A stretch of DNA of 64,000 nucleotides from positions 62,001 to 126,000 of the forward strand of contig NZ_JAGMUO010000024.1 in NCBI RefSeq assembly GCF_019049325.1, written 5' to 3'. A model generated the notes under the pieces. It had not been told where the DNA came from, ran no database searches, and saw only the letters and a program-made list of their open reading frames with translations. Below, in pieces: positions 22,857-30,108 of this stretch. Both the position numbers and the translations under genes were made by a program. This stretch comes from Streptomyces sp. AC512_CC834. Lineage in GTDB: Bacteria > Actinomycetota > Actinomycetes > Streptomycetales > Streptomycetaceae. Each line of letters starts with the position of its first letter. The first letter of the stretch is position 1.

Positions 22857-24668
22857 ATGGCCGGTCAACAACCGTCACCGACCGATACTCCCCCTCACAA
22901 GTCCCGCCCCACGCTGCACGGCTCGTTCGGCATGTGCGCGTCCACACACTGGCTGGCGTCCGCGACGGCCCAGTCCGTACTGGAGCGGGGCGGCAACGCG
23001 TTCGACGCGGCCACGGCGGGCGCCTTCGTGCTGCACGTGGCCGAACCCCACCTCAACGGGCCCGGCGGTGACCTCGTCGCCGTGCTCGCCACCGCGGCCG
23101 GCTCCCCGCCGCTCGTACTGGCGGGACAGGGCCACGCCCCGCGAGGGGCCACGATCGAGCACTTCCGGGCCGAAGGCCTTGACCACGTCCCCGGCGCGGG
23201 TGCCCTGGCCGCCGCCGTCCCGGGTGCCGTCGACTCCTGGCTGTGGCTGCTCGCCCAGTTCGGCACCTGGGAGATCGCCGACGTCCTGGCGTACGCGATC
23301 CACTACGCCGAGCGCGGCGTCCCCGTCGTGCCCCAACTGGCGCGGGTCCTGGCCACCGTCGAGGAACTCTTCCGCACGCACTGGCCGACGTCGTACGCGC
23401 TGTGGATGCCCGAAGGACGAGTCCCGCGGACGCATGCCACTCTCACGAACCCCGCCTACGCGCGGACCCTGCGCCGGCTGGGCGCCGCGGGTGCCGGCGA
23501 GAGCAGAACGGGACGGATCGAAACCGCCCGACGCGCCTGGCGGACGGGGTTCGTGGCAGACGCCGTGGCCGGGTTCGCCGCCGTACCGCACCGGCACTCC
23601 TCGGGCGGGGACCACGCCGGAGTGATCACCGCCGCCGACTTCACCGACTTCGTTCCCTCCCTCGAGCCCGCGGTCACCGCGCGGTTCAGGGGGACCACGG
23701 TGGCGAAGGCGGGCCTGTGGTCCCAGGGTCCCGTGCTGCTGCAGGCCCTCACCCTGCTCGACCACTTCGACGACGAGCGGATCGACCCGTCGAGCGCCGA
23801 GGGCATCCACACGATCACCGAGGCACTGAAGCTGGCCATGGCCGACCGGGAGGCGTTCTACGGGCATCTGGACCCGGCGGACGCGGAGGCCGTGCTGCGC
23901 CGGCTGCTGTCGCCCCGGTACGGCAAGGAGCGCGCCGGTCAGATCGGCGCGGCCGCGTCGACCGCGTTCCGGCCCGGCGACATCGGCTTCCGGCCCTACA
24001 TACCACCGCTGGTCACCGGCCGGCCCGCCCTCCGGGCCGACGGCGTGGGCGAACCCACCGTGCAGCAGACCGGCGACACCCGGGGCGACACCTGCCACAT
24101 CGACGTCGTCGACCGCTGGGGAAACATCATCTCCGCCACCCCGTCGGGAGGTTGGCTCCAGTCCTCGCCCACCGTGCCGGAGCTCGGGTTCGCGCTCGGC
24201 ACCCGGCTGCAGATGACATGGCTGGACCCGGCCGCGCCGTCCCGCCTGGCGCCGGGTCGGCGGCCCCGTACGACGCTCACCCCGACCCTGCTGCTGCGGG
24301 ACGGCGTTCCCGTGGCCGCGCTCGGCACGCCCGGGGGCGACCAGCAGGACCAGTGGCAACTGCTCTACCTGGTGCGCACGCTCGCCTTCGGGATGGATCC
24401 GCAGGAGGCGATCGACGCACCCGCGTTCCACACCACCGCGGTACCCAGCTCGTTCTGGCCGCGGACCTGGACACCGGGCGGACTGGTCATCGAGGAACGA
24501 GCGGACCACGCCGTCGTCGACGAGCTGCGCGCACGCGGCCACGACGTGACCGTCTCCGGACCCTGGAGCCAGGGCCGGCTGTCCGTCGTCACCCGTGATC
24601 CCGACAGCGGCGTCCTGCGGGCGGCGGCGAACCCGCGCGGCGCCCAGGGATACGCGGCGGGGCGATGA
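22857..24668 (+). CDS. Gamma-glutamyltransferase-like Ntn-hydrolase
   Basis: A 603-residue protein of the gamma-glutamyltransferase superfamily, which matures by self-cleavage before a nucleophilic Thr. It has NAFDAATAGAFVLHVAEPHLNGPGGD, WLWLLAQFGTW, and the processing site RGDTCHIDVVDRWGN (usual form TTHxSVVD), with the nucleophile Thr kept and the second Thr replaced by Cys. Downstream, GGWLQSSP and LGTPGGDQQDQW fit the oxyanion region. There is no signal peptide, unlike periplasmic GGT, so it probably acts in the cytoplasm as an amidohydrolase on gamma-glutamyl or acyl-amide compounds. It overlaps DUF1275 by four bases. Confidence 0.85.
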   Translation: MAGQQPSPTDTPPHKSRPTLHGSFGMCASTHWLASATAQSVLERGGNAFDAATAGAFVLHVAEPHLNGPGGDLVAVLATAAGSPPLVLAGQGHAPRGATIEHFRAEGLDHVPGAGALAAAVPGAVDSWLWLLAQFGTWEIADVLAYAIHYAERGVPVVPQLARVLATVEELFRTHWPTSYALWMPEGRVPRTHATLTNPAYARTLRRLGAAGAGESRTGRIETARRAWRTGFVADAVAGFAAVPHRHSSGGDHAGVITAADFTDFVPSLEPAVTARFRGTTVAKAGLWSQGPVLLQALTLLDHFDDERIDPSSAEGIHTITEALKLAMADREAFYGHLDPADAEAVLRRLLSPRYGKERAGQIGAAASTAFRPGDIGFRPYIPPLVTGRPALRADGVGEPTVQQTGDTRGDTCHIDVVDRWGNIISATPSGGWLQSSPTVPELGFALGTRLQMTWLDPAAPSRLAPGRRPRTTLTPTLLLRDGVPVAALGTPGGDQQDQWQLLYLVRTLAFGMDPQEAIDAPAFHTTAVPSSFWPRTWTPGGLVIEERADHAVVDELRARGHDVTVSGPWSQGRLSVVTRDPDSGVLRAAANPRGAQGYAAGR

Positions 24669-25498
24669 GCGCCCGCGCGGCCCGCACCCGCACTCGCACT
24701 CGCACCCCCACCACCCCCACCCGCGGTCACCGGCTCGGGCGGCTGGTGCGGCAGCGCGTGACGCCGCCCGGCCTGATGCTCGCGCTCACCTTCGCCACGG
24801 GCGTCGTCGACGCCGTCGGATACCTGCGCCTGGACCAGGTGTTCGCGGGCAACATGACCGGCAACGTGGTCATCCTCGGCATGGCGGCCTCGGGCGGTAC
24901 GGACCTGCCGGTGCTCGGCCCGGCCGTGGCGCTGGTGTCCTTTCTCGCCGGCGCGGCCGCGGCCGGGCGGGTGCTGCGCACCGCCGCCCCGGGCTGGAGC
25001 CGCCGCTGCACGGGTCTGCTGGGCGGCGTCTCACTGGCCCTGGCCGCCACGGCGCTCGCCCTGTCCGTGATCGGCGCGGACACCTCCGGCACCCGGGCGT
25101 GGATGGCGTCGTCGCTCGCCCTGGCGATGGGGACGCAGGCGGCGACGGCCCGACACCTGGCGGTGAAGGACGTCACCACCGTGGTCGTCACGTCCACGCT
25201 GACCGGTCTCGCGGCGGACTCCCGGCTGGGAGCGGCCCGCCCCCAAGGGGCACTGCGGCGCGTCGCGGCCGTCACGCTCATCGTCCTCGGAGCGGTCACC
25301 GGCGCCGTGCTGTGCCAGGTGCACGGAGGCCTCGCGGTGGCGGCGGCAGCGCTCGTCGTACTGACCGTGACCGCCCTCGGCCACGCGGCGGCAGCCACGA
25401 CCGGCTCCACCACCTGCGCACCGAGCACTTCCGCGACCCCGAGCAGTTCCTCGACCGCTCCATCGACCGCTCCATCGACGGCCCCCACCCGGCCATGA
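24665..25498 (+). CDS. DUF1275 (YoaK-type) membrane protein
   Basis: A 277-residue protein with about six membrane segments. The family signature is near the start: GVVDAVGYLRLDQVFAGNMTGN. The first 25 residues are Arg/Thr-rich (RTRTRTRTPTTPTRG) and the last 30 are a Ser/Thr/Pro run (SSSTAPSTAPSTAPT), both encoded by simple repeats and probably disordered. The function of DUF1275 proteins is unknown; transport is suspected. It is translationally coupled to the preceding gene and precedes an MFS exporter. Confidence 0.85.
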   Translation: MSARAARTRTRTRTPTTPTRGHRLGRLVRQRVTPPGLMLALTFATGVVDAVGYLRLDQVFAGNMTGNVVILGMAASGGTDLPVLGPAVALVSFLAGAAAAGRVLRTAAPGWSRRCTGLLGGVSLALAATALALSVIGADTSGTRAWMASSLALAMGTQAATARHLAVKDVTTVVVTSTLTGLAADSRLGAARPQGALRRVAAVTLIVLGAVTGAVLCQVHGGLAVAAAALVVLTVTALGHAAAATTGSTTCAPSTSATPSSSSTAPSTAPSTAPTRP

Positions 25499-25512
25499 CG
25501 GAAAGGACACTC

Positions 25513-26910
25513 ATGACCACAACCCTGGCTCCCCCGGTCCCCATCGGGAAGGCCGCCGTCGGAGCCCTCGGCGTGCTGGCACTGTCCACCGGCGCTTTGG
25601 AGTCGGTGGTGTCACCGACGATCCCGCTCCTGGAACGCGAACTGGACATGAGCCAGTCCGAGTCGGCGCTGCTCAGCATCGTCCTCCTCATCACCGGCGC
25701 GCTCATCACACCGCTGGCGGGCAAGTTCGGCGACCGCTACGGCGGGAAGAAGATCCTGATCCGGCTGATGGCCGTGGTCGCGCTCGGCGGCACGGTGTCC
25801 GCCCTGGCCCCGAACCTGCCGGTGCTGCTGGTCGGTCAGGTGTTGCAGGGCGCGATGATCGGCGCGCTGCCCCTGTCGTTCATCGTGGTCCGCAAACACC
25901 TCCCCGCCGGCGAGTCCAAGGTGGCCATCGGCGTGGTCAGCGGGCTCTTCGTCGGCGGGTCGATGGTCGGCATGCTGTCGGCCGGGCCGGTGGCGGAACA
26001 GCTCTCCCGGCACTGGATGTTCGCGCTGCCGACGATGGCCGTCATCGCGTCCACCCTCGTCGTGAACAGGCTGATGCCGGCCGACGCGCCGGGCCGGTCG
26101 GACGACTCCGGGATCGACTGGCCCGGCCTGCTGCTCCTGAGCGGCATGCTGGTCACGCTCATGCTCGTCCTCGCACTGGCGCCCGAAGCCGGCTCCGCAC
26201 CACTCGTACTCGCCGCCCTCGTCGTACTGCTGGGCGTCTTCGTCACCGGATGGATCAGGGTCGAACGGCGTGCGGCCGCGCCGATGATCGACCTGCGCAT
26301 GCTGGCACGGCCCGCGATATGGAAGGCGTGCGTGCTCACGTTCGTCATCTGCCTCGGCACCATGATGGCGGTCTATCTGATTCCGCAGCTCCTCGACGAG
26401 CGCGGCGACGGATACGGATTCAGCGCCAGCGCCACCGAGATCGGCTTCTTCCTGCTGCCCGGCGCCATCGCCGCGACGCTGGCCGGGCCGCTCGGCGGGA
26501 TCGGGGACCGGCGGTTCGGCTCGCGCGCCGTGGTCAACACCGGCGTCGTCATGATGGCCGTCGGCCTGCTCGCCGTGGCGGCCGTACACAGCGAGATCTG
26601 GCATCTCGTCGTCGGCAAGGTGCTGATCGCGCTGGCCAACGGCCTGTGCGTCACGGCGATGATGACCAGCACCGCCACCGCCGTCGACAAGGAAGACACC
26701 GGCATCGCCACCAGCCTGATCCTGGTGAGCCGCGTGGTCGGCTCCGCCGTGGGCGGCCAGCTCGGCGGTGCGCTGCTCACCGCCGGGACCCCTTCCGGGT
26801 CGGAGGTCGCGGCCGAATCGGCCTACGTCACCGGCTTCGTCATAGCCGGCGTCGTCGTGTCGCTGGCCCTGTTCGTCACCCGCACCATGAGCAAAGGAGT
26901 CAAAGCATGA
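25513..26910 (+). CDS. MFS transporter
   Basis: A 465-residue permease with about 14 hydrophobic segments and motif A in the form GKFGDRYGGKKILI (about residue 70). Motif C-like Gly-rich helices (GLFVGGSMVGMLSAGP) are typical of drug:proton antiporters. The ATG at 25513 has GAAAGGA about 6 bases upstream. It overlaps the FAD monooxygenase by four bases. The pairing of an exporter with a monooxygenase is common in antibiotic resistance and detoxification. Confidence 0.9.
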   Translation: MTTTLAPPVPIGKAAVGALGVLALSTGALESVVSPTIPLLERELDMSQSESALLSIVLLITGALITPLAGKFGDRYGGKKILIRLMAVVALGGTVSALAPNLPVLLVGQVLQGAMIGALPLSFIVVRKHLPAGESKVAIGVVSGLFVGGSMVGMLSAGPVAEQLSRHWMFALPTMAVIASTLVVNRLMPADAPGRSDDSGIDWPGLLLLSGMLVTLMLVLALAPEAGSAPLVLAALVVLLGVFVTGWIRVERRAAAPMIDLRMLARPAIWKACVLTFVICLGTMMAVYLIPQLLDERGDGYGFSASATEIGFFLLPGAIAATLAGPLGGIGDRRFGSRAVVNTGVVMMAVGLLAVAAVHSEIWHLVVGKVLIALANGLCVTAMMTSTATAVDKEDTGIATSLILVSRVVGSAVGGQLGGALLTAGTPSGSEVAAESAYVTGFVIAGVVVSLALFVTRTMSKGVKA

Positions 26911-28103
26911 CCCGCACCGCACCGAGGCGCAAGGTCCTGATCTCCGGGGCCAGCATCGCCGGACCCGCCCTGGCCTACTGGCTCAACCGCTACGGATACG
27001 AGGTCACCGTGGTGGAGAGGGCCGGCACACTCCGCAGCGGCGGCTACCCCATCGACGTGCGCGGCACGGCACTCGACGTCGTGGAGAGGATGGGGATCCT
27101 GCCACCCCTGCGGGACGCGCACATCGACCTGCGACGGCTGACCTTCCTCGACGGGGACGGCGGCGAGGTGACCTCGCTGCACCCCCACGCCGTCACCGGC
27201 GGCGTCGCCGGACGGGACCTGGAGGTGCGGCGCGGGGACCTGACCGACGCCCTCTACACGGCCGTCCGTGACGACGTGGAGTTCCTGTTCAACGACTCCG
27301 TCGACACCCTCGACCAGACCGGCCACGGGGTCGACGTCACCTTCCGCGGGGGCGAAAGCCGTACGTACGACATGGTGTTCGGCGCGGACGGCATGCACTC
27401 ACGTACCCGGGAGATGCTGTTCGGCCCCGAGGAGCAGTTCCACCGCTACCTCGGCTACTGCTTCGCCGTGTTCACCATGCGCAACACCTTCGGGCTCTCC
27501 CACGAGACCATGATGTGGAACACCCCGGGCAGGGCCGCGGCCCTCTACGCCGTGGGCGACGACGACGAGGTGCACGCCTTCCTGAACTTCGCCCGGCCGG
27601 AGCCGCCGATGGACGCCTTCCGGGACCCGCAGGCCCAGCGCGACCTGGTCGCCGAGGTCTTCGCCGACGCGGGATGGGAGGTCCCGGGCATGCTGGCCGC
27701 CCTGCGCGACACGGACGACCTGTTCTTCGACGGCGTCAGCCAGATCCGCATGCCCCGCTGGACCAGCGGCAGGATCGCCCTGGTCGGCGACTCCGCGTAC
27801 GCACCCTCGTTCCTCACCGGGCAGGGCACCAGTCTCGCCCTCGTCGGCGCGTACATGCTCGCCGGTTCCCTCGCGGACCGGGGCCACGTCGCGGGCTTCG
27901 CCGCCTACGAACGCGACACCCGGGAGTTCGTGACCGCGAACCAGGGGCTGGTCGGCCGGGGCGGCGCCACCCTCTTCCCGACCACCGCCCGGGACCTGGA
28001 ACAGCGCAACGCCAGACTGCGCGGCCTCAGCGCCATCCCCGCCCCGGCGGGACGACCGGCCCACTCGGCCCTCGCACTGCCCACGTTCACGCCCATGCCC
28101 TGA
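26907..28103 (+). CDS. FAD-dependent aromatic monooxygenase
   Basis: A 398-residue group A flavoprotein. It has the FAD ADP-binding loop KVLISGASIAGPALAYWL with ERAGTLRSGGYPIDVRG (about residue 40), the second FAD motif VFGADGMHSRTRE (about 155) and LVGDSAYAPSFLTGQGTSLAL (about 290). This arrangement is close to tetracycline-hydroxylase-like (TetX-type) and polyketide hydroxylase enzymes. It is the last gene of the six-gene operon. It could inactivate or tailor an aromatic compound handled by the upstream hydrolases and exporter; the substrate cannot be read from sequence. Confidence 0.9.
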   Translation: MTRTAPRRKVLISGASIAGPALAYWLNRYGYEVTVVERAGTLRSGGYPIDVRGTALDVVERMGILPPLRDAHIDLRRLTFLDGDGGEVTSLHPHAVTGGVAGRDLEVRRGDLTDALYTAVRDDVEFLFNDSVDTLDQTGHGVDVTFRGGESRTYDMVFGADGMHSRTREMLFGPEEQFHRYLGYCFAVFTMRNTFGLSHETMMWNTPGRAAALYAVGDDDEVHAFLNFARPEPPMDAFRDPQAQRDLVAEVFADAGWEVPGMLAALRDTDDLFFDGVSQIRMPRWTSGRIALVGDSAYAPSFLTGQGTSLALVGAYMLAGSLADRGHVAGFAAYERDTREFVTANQGLVGRGGATLFPTTARDLEQRNARLRGLSAIPAPAGRPAHSALALPTFTPMP

Positions 28104-28148
28104 GCCGGGCGCCGCGCCGCCGGACGAGAGCGCGGCCACCGACCGGCG

Positions 28149-28667
28149 TCAGCGCCCGGTCTCCCCGTCGATCAGCTCGCGGAGGATGTCCGCGTGGCCG
28201 GCGTGCCGGCCGGTCTCCTCGATCATGTGGGTGAGGGCCCAGCGGACGCTGGGCGCGGGGCGGCCCGGTCGCGGCCGGGGAACCGGCTCGCCGAGGTCGG
28301 TGCACGCGTCGAGCACCCGGTTCGCGCGCTCGACGGCCTCCCGGTAACGGGCGACGACCTCGTCCACGCCGTCCTGCGGCGCGGCCCGGAACGTCGCCTG
28401 CCAGTCGGCCACCTCGTGACCCAGGAAGATCGCGCGCTCGACGTGCGTGAGGTGGTTGAGCAGGCCGAGCAGATTCGTGCCGGACGCCACCGCGGCCGTA
28501 CGGACCTGGGGCTCCGGGGCGCCGTCGACCTTGCCGGCGATCGAGGTCCGGAGGTAGTCGAGGAACCCGCGCAGGGTCTCGGCCTCGCTGCTTCCGGTCC
28601 TCGGCGGCGGGGTGTCCCGGCGGCGAGTGCGGCCGGTGCGGGGGGTGCGGGGGGTGGTGTTGGGCAT
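28149..28667 (-). CDS. DinB-like (DUF664) metal-binding protein
   Basis: A 172-residue four-helix protein of the DinB/DUF664 superfamily, which includes mycothiol-dependent enzymes. The usual three His ligands appear as LLNHLTHVERA (about residue 70) and HMIEETGRHAGHADILREL near the C-terminus. The first 25 residues are Arg/Thr/Pro-rich and may be disordered, or the start may be further in. It ends convergent with the FAD monooxygenase, 45 bases away, and lies downstream of a methyltransferase on the same strand, separated by a GCAGGC repeat. Confidence 0.85.
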   Translation of the reverse strand: MPNTTPRTPRTGRTRRRDTPPPRTGSSEAETLRGFLDYLRTSIAGKVDGAPEPQVRTAAVASGTNLLGLLNHLTHVERAIFLGHEVADWQATFRAAPQDGVDEVVARYREAVERANRVLDACTDLGEPVPRPRPGRPAPSVRWALTHMIEETGRHAGHADILRELIDGETGR

Positions 28668-28677
28668 GGTGACCTCC

Positions 28678-28712
28678 TTGCAGGCGCAGGCGCAGGCGCA
28701 GGCGCGGGCGCG
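28678..28712. repeat. GCAGGC simple repeat
   Basis: Six-base units CAGGCG occur about five times between the methyltransferase stop and the DinB-like start. Their position covers the DinB-like ribosome site region, so copy number could affect its expression. Confidence 0.6.
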
Positions 28713-28718
28713 GGGTGT

Positions 28719-29345
28719 TCAGGCCGTGCGGCGTATGAGCAGGACGTGGTCGACGACCTCGGCGGTGCGCCCGCCCGGGCCGGTCGCGGTCCGGCGCGGG
28801 GCGTCGGCCCGCTCCACCGCCCATGCCGCCGGGTCGAGGCCGATGCCCGCCGCGACCTCACGCGGATTCGGGTGGCGGACGTCGGGGTCCTGGTTCCACG
28901 ACCACGGCGCGGTCGAGCCGTGGTCGACGACCAGCAGCCGCCCGCCGGGGCGCAGCGCGTGCGCGGCCGTACGCAGGACGGCCGACCGGTCCAGGTCGAA
29001 GGGAGTGTGGAGGTAGTGGGCGCAGACCAGGTCGAACCGGCCCTCGGGGAAGGAGTCGCGCAGGTCGTGCCGCGCTGCCCGGACCAGGTCGCCGAGGCCG
29101 TGCGAGCGGGCGTGCCCGGTGAGCCGCTCGGCCGCCACGGCCGAGATGTCGACGGCGGTGACCCGCCACCCCCGGCGGGCGAGCCACAGCGAGTCGCCGC
29201 CCTCGCCGCACCCCAGGTCCAACGCGTCGCCGGGAGGCAGCTCCGCGACCGTCTCGACGAGACGCTCGTTCGGCCGGGGTTCTGCGACCGCCGGTCGGGC
29301 GGCGTAGACACCGTCCCAGAAATCGACCGCGTCGGTGGCGCTCAT
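28719..29345 (-). CDS. SAM-dependent methyltransferase (TehB/thiopurine-like)
   Basis: A 208-residue class I methyltransferase. It has FWDGVYAARP at the N-terminus, motif I ALDLGCGEGGDSLWLARRGW (about residue 41), VTAVDISAVAAERL, and FDLVCAHYLHTPF (motif IV). The length and the FWDxxY opening match small TehB- or thiopurine-type detoxifying methyltransferases. It is divergent from an XRE-cupin gene, with paired TGTGGCA sites between, so it is the probable target of that regulator. Confidence 0.88.
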   Translation of the reverse strand: MSATDAVDFWDGVYAARPAVAEPRPNERLVETVAELPPGDALDLGCGEGGDSLWLARRGWRVTAVDISAVAAERLTGHARSHGLGDLVRAARHDLRDSFPEGRFDLVCAHYLHTPFDLDRSAVLRTAAHALRPGGRLLVVDHGSTAPWSWNQDPDVRHPNPREVAAGIGLDPAAWAVERADAPRRTATGPGGRTAEVVDHVLLIRRTA

Positions 29346-29432
29346 CGCAACTCCATCTGTATAGGTGAGGGCTGTAGAGGTGAGGGGCGTAGGGGTCAGG
29401 GGCTGCGCCCAGTCTCACCAGGAGCGGCGCGA

Positions 29433-29460
29433 TGTGGCACGAAATCTTGCTGTTGTGGCA
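29433..29460 (+). promoter_or_regulatory. Paired TGTGGCA direct repeats before XRE-cupin gene
   Basis: TGTGGCA occurs at 29433-29439 and 29454-29460, exactly 21 bases (two helical turns) apart, immediately before the regulator's ribosome site. The spacing suits cooperative binding and autoregulation together with the divergent methyltransferase; binding is inferred. Confidence 0.4.
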
Positions 29461-29470
29461 AGGTGGCCCG

Positions 29471-30043
29471 ATGGACGCCGGAACGGACGACGTACTCGAC
29501 GCCGTGGGCCCCCGACTGCGCGCGCTCCGCCGCGAGCGCGGCATCACCCTCGCCCACCTCGCGGCGGCGACCGGAGTGTCGGAGAGCAGCCTGTCCCGGC
29601 TGGAGAGCGGACAGCGCCGGGCGACGCTGGAGCTGCTGCTGCCGCTCGCCCGCATCTACGACGTTCCCCTGGACGACCTCGTCGGCGCGCCCCGCACGGG
29701 GGACCCCCGGATCCACCTGAAGCCGATCCGGAAGTTCGGGATGGTCTTCGTACCCCTGTCCAGGCGGCCGGGCGGGACCCAGGCCTTCAAAATGATCATC
29801 CCGAGCCGTCCTGAACCCCTCGAACCGACCCCGCAGACCCACGAGGGCTTCGAATGGCTGTACGTGCTCGGTGGCCGTCTGCGACTGCTGGTCGGCGAGC
29901 GCGACCTGACGCTGTCGCCGGGCGAGGCGGCCGAGTTCGACACGTCCCTGCCGCACTGGCTGGGCAGCGCCGACGGCGGCACGGTCGAACTCCTCGTCCT
30001 GTTCGGCCTGCAAGGGGTACGGGCGCATGTGCGCGGTGACTGA
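29471..30043 (+). CDS. XRE-family regulator with cupin domain
   Basis: A 190-residue protein. The N-terminal helix-turn-helix has RLRALRRERGITLAHLA and GVSESSLSRLESGQRR (about 13-48). The C-terminal cupin (about 110-185) has HEGFEWLYVLGGRLRLLVG and LPHWLGSADGG. The ATG at 29471 follows AAGGTGG; the ATG 39 bases earlier lies inside the repeat element and is less likely. It is divergent from the TehB-like methyltransferase. This is the second XRE-cupin/methyltransferase pairing in the window. Confidence 0.88.
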   Translation: MDAGTDDVLDAVGPRLRALRRERGITLAHLAAATGVSESSLSRLESGQRRATLELLLPLARIYDVPLDDLVGAPRTGDPRIHLKPIRKFGMVFVPLSRRPGGTQAFKMIIPSRPEPLEPTPQTHEGFEWLYVLGGRLRLLVGERDLTLSPGEAAEFDTSLPHWLGSADGGTVELLVLFGLQGVRAHVRGD

Positions 30044-30108
30044 GCGGCCACCGGAACGGGCGGGGCGGCGGCCCGGCCTCCGGCGACCGGGAGGGGGCCC
30101 GGTACCCG

